DNA of 43,305 nt from CAYRLW01 sp964425215 (GTDB lineage Bacteria; Spirochaetota; Spirochaetia; Treponematales; Breznakiellaceae): assembly GCA_964425215.1 (NCBI GenBank), contig CAYRLW010000028.1, positions 1 to 43,305 of the forward strand, read 5' to 3'. Every line of letters starts with the position of its first letter. Position 1 is the stretch's first letter. Shown here one piece after another: positions 34,248-40,625 of the stretch. Position numbers and translations under genes: made by a program. The notes under the pieces were generated by a model that was given only the letters and a program-made list of their open reading frames with translations, made no database searches and was not told where the DNA came from.

Positions 34248-34727
34248 ATGTGGAGCGCTAACTTGGACGACGCCATGACGCCTGACCGGGATCTTCTCGA
34301 CATGACCGCCGACATTGTCGCGGCCTATGTGACCAACAACAAGATCGACGCCGCATCGCTTCCCGGCCTGATCACCTCGATTCACGCCGCCCTGGGTTCG
34401 ACGGGTTCGGAGGCCGTGGAAGAGGTCGAGCCGGTTCAACGGCTGACGGCTGCTCAGGCCCGCAAGCTGGTTACGCCCGCTGGCATCATCAGCCTGATCA
34501 CGCACAAGCCCTTCAAATCGATGAAACGTCACCTCTCGATTCACGGCCACACGCCGGAATCCTATCGCGAGGCGTTCGGTCTTCCCTCTGATTTCCCTAT
34601 GGTGCACCCCGAGTACGCCAAGGCGCGATCCGACCTGGCCAAGGCGATGGGGCTCGGCGCGGGTGGACGTCAGGTGTCAAAGGCGGCTCCCAAGGGTAAG
34701 CCGGGTCGCAAGCCGAAGGCCGGCTAA
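34248..34727 (+). CDS. mucR: MucR/Ros family transcriptional regulator
   Basis: It is about 150-159 residues long with the family N-terminus (LLDMTADIVAAYVTNNKID) and C-terminal DNA-binding domain (FKSMKRHLSIHGHTPESYREAFGLPSDFPMVHPEYAKARSDLAKAMGLG). The first zinc-ligand Cys is replaced (GIISLITHK), as known for Caulobacter-type MucR. The start may be ATG 34248, TTG 34263 (GGAG at 7 bases) or ATG 34275. The tail is Lys/Pro/Gly-rich. MucR proteins are AT-rich-binding global silencers, and this copy lies within an island, so it may serve it. Confidence 0.92.
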   Translation: MWSANLDDAMTPDRDLLDMTADIVAAYVTNNKIDAASLPGLITSIHAALGSTGSEAVEEVEPVQRLTAAQARKLVTPAGIISLITHKPFKSMKRHLSIHGHTPESYREAFGLPSDFPMVHPEYAKARSDLAKAMGLGAGGRQVSKAAPKGKPGRKPKAG

Positions 34728-34800
34728 TTCCGACTGGAACCTTTAGCCTTCTGGCTGCGTGGTCGAGCCGTCTTGCCTGCGCTGATCGACCTGACGGGCA
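34662..34800 (+). repeat. 139-bp direct repeat, right copy
   Basis: It covers the last codons of the intact mucR gene and the 3' end of the degenerate convergent gene. It matches 33425-33563 at about 89 percent identity over identical length, so the duplication is not brand-new. Confidence 0.85.
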
Positions 34801-34976
34801 GGCGTGTCAATGATCGCGGTACATCGCGCTTTGGCAGGGGTGGTGGGCGATACACTCGATGTGGCATCAGCCTCGGTGGAAGCCGCCTCGGGCGCAGCAC
34901 GCTCGGCCCCGCGGCTGCCTCACGCGGTAAGCGAGAGGAGAGCGGCGCCGCCGGCAGCCAGGACATAGTGTTTGAT
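34743..34976 (-). pseudogene. Degenerate secreted protein gene with in-frame stop
   Basis: A single minus frame reads IKHYVLAAGGAALLSLTA (signal-peptide-like) and then TGA at 34922-34920. It resumes as ERAAPEAASTEADATSSVSP to CTAIIDTPARQVDQRRQDG and ends at 34743. The expected ATG appears as ATC at 34976. An alanine-rich exported protein inactivated by a stop and a lost start explains it. It converges on mucR. Confidence 0.5.
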
Positions 34977-35097
34977 CGTGGGGTTCTCTGTAGGCGAGAT
35001 GCGCCCGTCTGTTGGGAGAGGCCTGTAAAGACCTGTTGAGCCGGCAAGCCTCGAGCCCGAGACGACCTTCCGAGCTCGGACTTGCCCGATCTCCTGG

Positions 35098-35355
35098 TTA
35101 GTCGGGCTGTTTCGGTGGCGGGGGCGAAGCAGCAGCCGCCGGCTCCACTCGGCTGTTGTCGTTATCCAGTCCTCTCGCCGGCGCATTTCTCGTCGCATCA
35201 CCTGGAGTGTGCGGGCTCTGCGTCGTTTGGGGCTGCTCAGTCGGAACATCGGTCAACGTGCCGACTTCGCCCGCAGGCTGGACCTGCCGCTTGCTCTTGC
35301 GATCCCGCTGACGGAGTTGCCCTCCTCTGGCTCGTGGGAACGATTGGCCAAGCAA
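35098..35355 (-). CDS. Possible disordered hydrophilic protein (85 aa)
   Basis: The frame is rich in Gln, Pro, Thr, Asp and Ala (VPTEQPQTTQSPHTPGD, then VEPAAAASPPPPKQPD), like other disordered proteins here. Its first codons lie in the 65-bp dispersed repeat copy B. A different minus frame there reads ANRSHEPEEG, like ANRSSQAEQA at copy A, so a frameshift near the start is possible. No good ribosome site is seen. Confidence 0.35.
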   Translation of the reverse strand: MLGQSFPRARGGQLRQRDRKSKRQVQPAGEVGTLTDVPTEQPQTTQSPHTPGDATRNAPARGLDNDNSRVEPAAAASPPPPKQPD

Positions 35356-35364
35356 CAGGCCGGT
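35300..35364 (+). repeat. 65-bp dispersed repeat, copy B
   Basis: This is the partner of 21091-21155, with 50 of 65 bases identical without gaps. It occurs in a gene-poor stretch (35365-35629 has no other gene). Confidence 0.55.
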
Positions 35365-35629
35365 TTGACTGAGCGTAGGGCGGGGAGGTCGAAGTCTCCC
35401 CTGGCGGTCATGCTTTCCGCTTCCGATAGTCGCTGAGCGTCGGGCGCTTCATCATGCCAAGCTTCGGCTTATTGGGATCGGGCAGCAGTCGAGGCAGGTA
35501 GCCGCCCCTACCGGGCGGGGTTCTGTCGCCCGGTTCCCAACATCTGTCCAAACTTATCGTGTAACTTGACCATAGGAACGCTGGTTTCCGCAGGTGCTTC
35601 TTCTCTCGTATCCAACAGGGAGATGTGAC

Positions 35630-35830
35630 ATGACCGACGTCCAACCGACCCACGATCGCGAAGAGGATCTGGAGACGACAACGCCGCAGCCGGACGAAAA
35701 CCCGCAGCAGCGCGAGAACCTGAGGGACCAGGCGCAGCGCCAGCCGGGCCAGGATGATCCGGCCCCCGCCTCTGGCGGTGGAGGAGCTGCCGGCGCGGGT
35801 GGCCCTGACGGCTTCGGCACCGGGAGCTGA
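35630..35830 (+). CDS. Small disordered hydrophilic protein (66 aa)
   Basis: ATG 35630 follows GGGAG at 8 bases. The composition is Asp/Glu/Gln/Pro with a Gly/Ala-rich tail (SGGGGAAGAGGPDGFG), so no folded core is expected. GGAAC with GCTT 16 bases downstream lies about 55 bases before it, a poor match to the stress promoter. It is the first gene of a two-gene operon ended by a clear terminator. Confidence 0.7.
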   Translation: MTDVQPTHDREEDLETTTPQPDENPQQRENLRDQAQRQPGQDDPAPASGGGGAAGAGGPDGFGTGS

Positions 35831-35841
35831 GGGAGGATACA

Positions 35842-36105
35842 ATGACCGATACCCGACCTGATCCTGATCGCGATCCCTCCAGGCCCCAGCCAGGGAAGGT
35901 GGCTCAAAACGGCCTCGGCCAAGGCGAGGACAGCCTGCAAAAACAGGCGGCACGGGAGGCTACGCTTGATCAGAGCGGTGACAAGGGGGCTGCTGACTTC
36001 CTCTCGGATGAGAACGGCAACCTGACGAAAATCCGCGCTGACACCGTCTCAGAAGGAGACCCCCAGCAAGCCAATCGCGGCAAAGGGCAGGAAATCCCCT
36101 CCTGA
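35842..36105 (+). CDS. Small hydrophilic protein (87 aa)
   Basis: It begins 11 bases after the previous stop behind GGGAGG. The start MTDTRPDPDRDPSRPQPGKVA is disordered. The second half (FLSDENGNLTKIRADTVSEGD) may form a small domain. Together with the gene before it, it resembles the paired hydrophilic stress proteins of Caulobacterales. No named family is known to me. Confidence 0.7.
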   Translation: MTDTRPDPDRDPSRPQPGKVAQNGLGQGEDSLQKQAAREATLDQSGDKGAADFLSDENGNLTKIRADTVSEGDPQQANRGKGQEIPS

Positions 36106-36114
36106 CCTATTAGA

Positions 36115-36139
36115 CCCCGTCCGCAAGGGCGGGGTTTTT
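36115..36139 (+). terminator. Classic rho-independent terminator
   Basis: CCCCGTCC and GGGCGGGG pair (one G-T) around a GCAA tetraloop, followed by five T residues. It ends the 35630-36105 operon. Confidence 0.92.
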
Positions 36140-36143
36140 CCTG

Positions 36144-36266
36144 TTGGGGCACGCAGCTGATCTGCGCGAGGTGGCCGACTGCTACCGCCGCGTCGCTCGC
36201 ATCCATGCGAGCTTGAACCCTGTCAGCGATCAGATCTTTTTCTTGATGGCTGCTCGGCGACGTTGA
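36144..36266 (+). CDS. Possible micro-protein or gene remnant (40 aa), TTG start
   Basis: The frame ADLREVADCYRRVARIHASLNPVSDQIFFLMAARRR has the amphipathic look of the small 'ELADxYRRLA' helical proteins of alphaproteobacteria. It has no clear ribosome site and directly follows a terminator, so it may be a leftover 3' end. Confidence 0.3.
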   Translation: MGHAADLREVADCYRRVARIHASLNPVSDQIFFLMAARRR

Positions 36267-36272
36267 AGGCGT

Positions 36273-36302
36273 GCTGAGCTGAGCTGAGCTGAGCTGAGCT
36301 GA
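36273..36302 (+). repeat. Pentanucleotide tandem repeat (GCTGA)6
   Basis: Six perfect GCTGA units are followed by two degenerate units (ACTGA, GCGGA) to 36312. It lies in a 230-base gene-free stretch between the micro-ORF and the gene at 36495. The unit is not a multiple of three. Confidence 0.95.
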
Positions 36303-36494
36303 ACTGAGCGGAGCCGGGGGCATGCCGTGGACCTTTCCCGGGATGGCATCCCATTGGATTGTTTGGCCCCCGGTGCTGCTCGGTCGGACAGACCGCGCGA
36401 GGCTACGCACCCGTACCGCTTCGACCTGGATGACCGCCCGCAGTGGAACCAAAGCTTGCAGCCAGGCCTGAATCCGCCTGATCAGGAGAGTGCC

Positions 36495-36719
36495 ATGAAG
36501 AAGCTTGTTAGAGCGCAGGCGGGCGTGAAGCTGGAGCGGATCGAACGCTTGGCAGGGCGGCAAAAGGAAGTCTTGTTCAGGCTATCAACGCATCGAACGG
36601 GGCAACCCAGAATGATCATCGGCGAGGACGAGGCTCAGCGAGCCTTTGCGCGCGAGGTCGCGGCTTCTCTGGAAGACACGGTCGTTCAGGGACTGATCGA
36701 GCAGGGCTCCTTTCACTGA
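36495..36719 (+). CDS. Small hypothetical protein (74 aa)
   Basis: ATG 36495 has AGGAG 6 bases upstream; the longer frame before it lacks coding character. The protein is charged and helical (MKKLVRAQAGVKLERIERLAGRQKEVLF, then EDEAQRAFAREVAASLEDTV). No domain is recognised. A GC-rich hairpin follows the stop. Confidence 0.6.
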   Translation: MKKLVRAQAGVKLERIERLAGRQKEVLFRLSTHRTGQPRMIIGEDEAQRAFAREVAASLEDTVVQGLIEQGSFH

Positions 36720-36724
36720 CAGAG

Positions 36725-36749
36725 GCCCCCGCCTGAGACGGTCGGGGGC
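36725..36749 (+). terminator. GC-rich hairpin after the 36495 gene
   Basis: GCCCCCG and CGGGGGC pair perfectly over 7 bp with an 11-nt loop. There is no T-run, so termination is moderately likely. Confidence 0.5.
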
Positions 36750-36850
36750 AAGGAGAAGGGTCCACGAAGAGCGGCGCTTACTGCCGGGCCACCGCTCATA
36801 CAGCCGGCACGGCGATTGATGAACGGCGATAGTCGTGGGAGGGTTCCGGC

Positions 36851-37552
36851 ATGTGCAACCTCTATCGCCAGCGCAGCGGCCCTCAGGCGATCCTCGACCT
36901 GTCGCGCGCCATGCGATCGGACGTCGGCAACATGGAGCCGCGCGACATCTACCCCGACTACGCCGCGCCCATCGTCCGCTGGGGCGGCGAGGAGCGCATC
37001 CTGACGGCGGCCCGCTGGGGCATGCCGTCCTCACGCAAGGCGCTGATGGACGCTGCGACCAGGCGCGCCGAGAAGCTGCGGGCCAAGGGCAAAGAGGTAG
37101 ATTTCCCCAAGCTGCTGGAGCTGGAGCCCGACAGCGGGACCACGAACGTCCGCAACACGTCGTCCTCGCACTGGAAGCCCTGGCTGAAACCTGCGAACCG
37201 ATGCCTGGTCCCATTCACGGCCTTTAGTGAGCCGGGCAGGGATGCCGAGGGCCGCTATCAGCCGGTCTGGTTCAAGCTGGCTGTCGATGACCCCGAGCCG
37301 CTCGCCTTCTTCGCCGGCGTCCACGTTCAGGATTGGTCCTGCGTTCGCAAGATCAAGACCGGCATGGAGACCTGCGACCTGTTCGCCTTCCTGACGACCG
37401 AGCCAAGCGAGCCGGTGAAGTCGGTGCATCCCAAGGCCATGCCTGTGATCCTGACCGAGCCAGATGAGATCGAAATGTGGATGACGGCGCCGTGGGATAT
37501 CGCGAAGGAGCTGCAGCGGGCCCTGCCGGACGACGCACTTGTGGTCATCTGA
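36851..37552 (+). CDS. SRAP (YedK/HMCES-type) abasic-site-binding protein
   Basis: The 233-residue protein starts MCNLYRQ behind GGGAGG, exposing Cys2, which crosslinks to abasic sites in single-stranded DNA. Other family motifs are RWGMP, NVRNTSS with a following HWKPW, RCLVPFTAFSEP (active-site Glu) and SVHPKAMPVIL (His). SRAP proteins shield abasic lesions and are linked to the SOS response. No GTTC-N7-GTTC box was found just upstream. A small gene follows 66 bases downstream. Confidence 0.93.
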   Translation: MCNLYRQRSGPQAILDLSRAMRSDVGNMEPRDIYPDYAAPIVRWGGEERILTAARWGMPSSRKALMDAATRRAEKLRAKGKEVDFPKLLELEPDSGTTNVRNTSSSHWKPWLKPANRCLVPFTAFSEPGRDAEGRYQPVWFKLAVDDPEPLAFFAGVHVQDWSCVRKIKTGMETCDLFAFLTTEPSEPVKSVHPKAMPVILTEPDEIEMWMTAPWDIAKELQRALPDDALVVI

Positions 37553-37618
37553 CGCCATCTGTTGAGAACGCGAAGGAGCGGGTCGACGCCGCGCGCGAAC
37601 CACCCTCTACCGACCGCC

Positions 37619-37837
37619 ATGAAACGACTGACGCCGCTCGAACACGCCAAGGCCAAGGGCAAGCCCATCAGTATGAGCATGCCGGATCGCGGGCCAGAGG
37701 CGAGGGCGCGCAACCTCGCATGGCTGGAACAACGCGGCGGCGATGGCTGGTTCTACGTTCAAGGCGACAACTATGCGTTTGGGGCGCAGGCCGACGCCAC
37801 AGCCTTCAAGCACTGGCTGATGAACGAGGTGGTCTGA
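37619..37837 (+). CDS. Small hypothetical protein (72 aa)
   Basis: Start chosen at ATG 37619 because the 19 residues before it (to 37562) look non-coding; there is no strong ribosome site. The protein has EHAKAKGKPISMSMPD and WFYVQGDNYAFGAQADATAFKHWL, a compact alpha/beta look. It is probably cotranscribed with the SRAP gene and ends at a strong terminator. The family is unknown. Confidence 0.6.
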   Translation: MKRLTPLEHAKAKGKPISMSMPDRGPEARARNLAWLEQRGGDGWFYVQGDNYAFGAQADATAFKHWLMNEVV

Positions 37838-37847
37838 AGCAACGAAA

Positions 37848-37873
37848 GCCCGCCCCGGTTCGCCGGGGCGGGC
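37848..37873. terminator. Bidirectional terminator with TTCG tetraloop
   Basis: GCCCGCCCCGG and CCGGGGCGGGC form an 11-bp perfect stem closed by TTCG. It is flanked by AAA on one side and TAAAA on the other, and lies between converging genes. Confidence 0.9.
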
Positions 37874-37902
37874 CTAAAAGCGGAGTCGAATATATCGGGT
37901 GC

Positions 37903-38481
37903 TCAGGCCGCCCGGCGTCGCTGGATAGTCAGCGCTGCGACACCTGCTAGCAGCATGCCCAGCAGGATCATCGCCCACTCAGTCATGGTGGGAACCGGAG
38001 CCGGAGTGGGAGTGGAAGCCGCTTTCGCCACCGTTCCAGAGGTTCCCTGACGCAATGGCGCGCCGTTATCGAAGGAGTCGCAATTCGCTGCACCGAAGTT
38101 GGTGTAGTCGTAAATGGAAGAAACGGTCCGAGCCGCGCCTGCATTGGTCAATGTGTTGTCAAGCGAGAGGACAAGGCAACGACCTGCAGCGGGGTTGCCC
38201 GGATTGCTAGTGACGCGAATCTGAGCGGCAGAATTAAAGCCGCTGGATGCGGTGAAAGTATTGGGGCCAACGACGGTGCCTGCCGTCGTCACAATATTGA
38301 TGGCACTATAAAAACCAGTGTCAGCGTCATAAACGAAGGATCCAGAGTAGCCCCCTTCGCCGGCACCATTGAAAGATCCGTTGACAGCATATGCAATCGG
38401 AACTGCCGCAGCTTGACCGGCAACGAAGCTCAGGCCGAGCGCAAAACAAGCTGCCTTGGCCGGAAGTGGTAGTTTCAACAT
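37903..38481 (-). CDS. IPTL-CTERM sorted surface protein
   Basis: ATG 38481 follows GAGGGGG. The 192-residue protein has a signal peptide (ACFALGLSFVAGQAAA), a beta-rich middle with two Cys, and a C-terminal sorting tag. The tag is VPTMTEWAMILLG, a membrane helix and then RRR. This matches IPTL-CTERM, recognised by an exosortase (XrtH in known systems). A second protein with nearly the same tag lies at 39205. No exosortase is present here. Base composition is lower in GC than its neighbours. Confidence 0.85.
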   Translation of the reverse strand: MLKLPLPAKAACFALGLSFVAGQAAAVPIAYAVNGSFNGAGEGGYSGSFVYDADTGFYSAINIVTTAGTVVGPNTFTASSGFNSAAQIRVTSNPGNPAAGRCLVLSLDNTLTNAGAARTVSSIYDYTNFGAANCDSFDNGAPLRQGTSGTVAKAASTPTPAPVPTMTEWAMILLGMLLAGVAALTIQRRRAA

Positions 38482-38571
38482 AGATTCCCCCTCGTCCCCA
38501 CACACATAGACCGTGGTGCTTATGTGTGCCCCTAGGCTTGCACCTACTGAACAGGACAAGCAGGGCTGCGT

Positions 38572-38841
38572 CTAGCCCGGCTTCGGTCGGGTCTCGGGCG
38601 CCGGACAGTTGAGCCCCTTCATACCGATCTCACGATGGAGCCGGCAAAGCCGACCGACCTGAGCCCACCCAGCCTCGCCCCAGGCCTCGACGGCGTTGTC
38701 GTGCTTCTCGCCAGCGATCCGGCTGGTCAGGACCTCGTCTGACGGGACCGGCTTAGGCTGGACCCTCAAGTCCTCGGCACGCGGGCGGGACGCGCCCGAC
38801 GTCTCGCAACTGGCGACAGCGACGCCGCAGCTCACGATCAT
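38572..38841 (-). CDS. Rz1-like phage spanin lipoprotein
   Basis: The 89-residue frame has a lipoprotein-like start (VSCGVAVASC, Cys about 12) and ends with DNAVEAWGEAGWAQVGRLCRLH and GMKGLNCPAP, typical of outer-membrane spanins in phages of this group. It overlaps, in another frame, the Rz-like remnant at 38753-38986, the classical nested Rz/Rz1 layout. It helps break the outer membrane during lysis. Confidence 0.65.
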   Translation of the reverse strand: MIVSCGVAVASCETSGASRPRAEDLRVQPKPVPSDEVLTSRIAGEKHDNAVEAWGEAGWAQVGRLCRLHREIGMKGLNCPAPETRPKPG

Positions 38842-38986
38842 CGGGCACGCGATCAGGAAGGGCTTGCGCGGCAGGGTCTCTCTCCTCTTGCCGATTGCGT
38901 ATGGTGGTGGTGTCGGTCACGGCCTCGTTCGCCCCGGCTTCCCCCGCGGCGGAGGCCTTCGCCTCGTTCTTGGAGACCTTGACTGC
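38753..38986 (-). pseudogene. Rz-like (inner-membrane spanin) remnant
   Basis: The frame reads SKNEAKASAAGEAG, RNRQEERDPAAQAL and RVPDDRELRRRCRQLRDVGRV before its stop. The final part is the usual end of Rz-type spanins. The membrane anchor is missing. Upstream, in the same frame and separated by a TAG, is an endolysin-like N-terminus, so a deletion joined the two. Confidence 0.6.
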
Positions 38987-39115
38987 CTAACTGCTCCTTG
39001 CCGCGCCGAGACCGAACCCGCCCGCCACCGCATCGATTAGCGGGACATGAGCGGCCAGCAGCTTACCGCCGGGCGCATAGGGGCGCACGGCGTCGAACAG
39101 GGCCTTTCGGTCCAT
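38987..39115 (-). pseudogene. N-terminal fragment of a phage endolysin-like protein
   Basis: The 42-codon frame MDRKALFDAVRPYAPGGKLL, followed by PLIDAVAGGFGL, resembles the start of phage lysozyme/chitinase-type endolysins. It stops at TAG 38987. The catalytic part is absent. Confidence 0.5.
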
Positions 39116-39204
39116 GTCGGTATCCAGTTCAGATTGTTTCAGAATAGCTTGCGGCGTCGGGCCAACGCCGGTACGCCAGCGCCTTCGGTTTTGAGGGGCG
39201 CATT

Positions 39205-39681
39205 ATGAAATTGATATTCGCAGCGGCAGGAGCCGCGACCGTTCTGCTTGCCGGGACTGCGTCAGCGCAGATTGTTTTGCCGTCAGCTCAGCAGGGTGAA
39301 GCGTATAGCGCGCCCCTTACGATGCCGCCGACGTACATGAGCGTGACCTACACGGCCGTATCGTCGCCCGCAGGGCTCAGCATTACAGGCTCAAACATCT
39401 CTGGAACGCCGACGACAGCAGGCGTTCACAACTTCACGGTCAACGCAAGCGGATACGTCATGTCAATGTGCATGATACCTGGGCCCCCGCCGGACTTTAC
39501 GCCAATGCCGATGCCTTGCTCCCAACCCGCATCGACGGTCCAAACTTATCAGCTCCAAGTCGTTCCCGCTGTAGCTCCGGCTGCGGTACCGACCATGTCG
39601 GAATGGGCGATGATCCTGTTAGGCGTCCTGCTGGCTGGCGGGGCAGCGCTGACGATCCAAAGGCGTCGGGCGTCGGTCTAA
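39205..39681 (+). CDS. IPTL-CTERM protein with putative Ig (He_PIG) domain
   Basis: The 158-residue protein has a signal peptide (AAAGAATVLLAGTASAQ) and one He_PIG-like domain (GLSITGSNISGTPTTAGVHNFTV). A Pro/Met-rich stretch with two Cys follows. The C-terminal tag is VPTMSEWAMILLG, helix, RRR, matching IPTL-CTERM. The tag DNA is about 80 percent identical to that of the 37903 gene, so the tags share recent ancestry while the bodies differ. It is exported and probably anchored or processed by an exosortase encoded elsewhere. Confidence 0.85.
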   Translation: MKLIFAAAGAATVLLAGTASAQIVLPSAQQGEAYSAPLTMPPTYMSVTYTAVSSPAGLSITGSNISGTPTTAGVHNFTVNASGYVMSMCMIPGPPPDFTPMPMPCSQPASTVQTYQLQVVPAVAPAAVPTMSEWAMILLGVLLAGGAALTIQRRRASV

Positions 39682-39727
39682 TCGCCATCTGCCTTGCCCT
39701 GCAGATACCGCAGGCCGAGGATGGTAT

Positions 39728-39752
39728 GAAACGACCGTTACCGGTCGGCGTT
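39728..39752 (+). promoter_or_regulatory. ECF-type promoter of structured element copy 3
   Basis: GAAAC at 39728-39732 and CGTT at 39749-39752 are 16 bases apart, identical in form to the promoter of copy 1. The flanking GAGG and TGAAACGA upstream and TTAGATGA downstream are also shared. Confidence 0.55.
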
Positions 39753-39830
39753 AGATGAGAGCGCCCTAAGGGGGCTTGGGGCGCAGCGGCCTGTCCCGAA
39801 CCTTCTTGCGATGGCTCAGGGGCGGGCCGC
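39753..39830 (+). ncRNA. Structured element copy 3 (candidate small RNA)
   Basis: Hairpin 1 is GCGCCCTAAG/CTTGGGGCGC with a GGGG loop. Hairpin 2 is GCGGCCTGTCCC/GGGGCGGGCCGC with two G-T pairs around a 21-nt loop containing CCTTCTTGCGATGG. Compared with copy 1, one stem pair changes from G-C to A-T on both sides, a compensatory change. It lies 72 bases after the IPTL-CTERM gene. Confidence 0.6.
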
Positions 39831-39895
39831 ACTAGGGGATGCGCTTTGAGTTTGCGCTGCTGGTCGAAGGCTGTCCCCGACGCCGTCCCGATCAT

Positions 39896-39985
39896 ATGAC
39901 GGCGTCGGCAGAGAGCGCTGCTCGGCGGGCGCGAGCCCACGGTTTTGAAACCGATGACGAGGTTTTCGATTACCGACTGCGCTAA
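39896..39985 (+). CDS. Micro-ORF or gene remnant (29 aa)
   Basis: The frame MTASAESAARRARAHGFETDDEVFDYRLR looks like the last part of a small antitoxin-type protein (the 'HGFETDDEVF' style). There is no ribosome site. It may be only a 3' leftover. Confidence 0.25.
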   Translation: MTASAESAARRARAHGFETDDEVFDYRLR

Positions 39986-40072
39986 GGCTGCGGCTAAATG
40001 CTGCGCCGCATCTGGCTTTTGGAGTTTGCTCGCGTCGGTGTAGCTTCGCCGTATCACCCTCAGGAGGATGAG

Positions 40073-40258
40073 ATGGAGAGCGAGACCTCTGAGTGCTTGG
40101 AGCCGCTGAACGCCTTGAGGCTGAGGGCGCGACAGAAACCCACCCTTCGTCAGGACGACACGTGGATCATTGAAATGACGGCCGCTATCGCCGCCGCGCG
40201 AGCATGCGGCGTCCCCTCAGCTTTGCTGGATGAATACGAACAACTGCTCAGAGAGTGA
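40073..40258 (+). CDS. Small hypothetical protein (61 aa)
   Basis: ATG 40073 follows AGGAGG at 4-5 bases; the longer frame from 39998 is not favoured. The protein is helical (MESETSECLEPLNALRLRARQ, then IIEMTAAIAAARACGVPSALLDEYEQLL). No family is recognised. It is probably an island gene. Confidence 0.55.
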   Translation: MESETSECLEPLNALRLRARQKPTLRQDDTWIIEMTAAIAAARACGVPSALLDEYEQLLRE

Positions 40259-40378
40259 CCTGCGTCTTCGTTCGGAACCACAGCGACGCTTTGCGAGTTT
40301 CCTTGCAGCATTCTCCGGGGAGGAGATTTGCGAGCGATCCGGCAGCGCAACTGGCCCCCCTTGCGGCGCTCCGGGTCG

Positions 40379-40597
40379 CTATCCTGCTTCGGACCTCGCC
40401 TTGACGATCTCGACCTCGGCCACCGGCTGCGACGCGGCGGCCGCATCGATCGCGCGGTTCGCCATGTGCGGCTGGCCGGCGTTGACCACCTTGGCGAAGT
40501 AGAAGCCGAGGATCACCAGCACCCGTGCAAAAAATATCTGTTCCGAACTCAGCGTCGTTCGTGCTGGCGCATTCGTGACGTTTGCCTTGGGGGGCAC
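40379..40597 (-). CDS. Small single-pass membrane protein (72 aa)
   Basis: The frame from GTG 40597 contains one membrane helix (QIFFARVLVILGFYFAKVV) followed by an amphipathic tail (HMANRAIDAAAASQPVAEVEIVKA). The start is uncertain, since the frame is open to ATG 40651 and no clear ribosome site is visible. It is likely phage- or plasmid-derived. The function is unknown. Confidence 0.45.
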   Translation of the reverse strand: MPPKANVTNAPARTTLSSEQIFFARVLVILGFYFAKVVNAGQPHMANRAIDAAAASQPVAEVEIVKARSEAG

Positions 40598-40625
40598 TCG
40601 ATGACATCGGTCTGGGGGGAGGGGT

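Noticed and set aside
33765..34607. Minus-strand frame of 280 aa opposite the cyclase remnant and mucR
   Set aside because: It spans two clearly recognisable plus-strand coding regions and has no family features.
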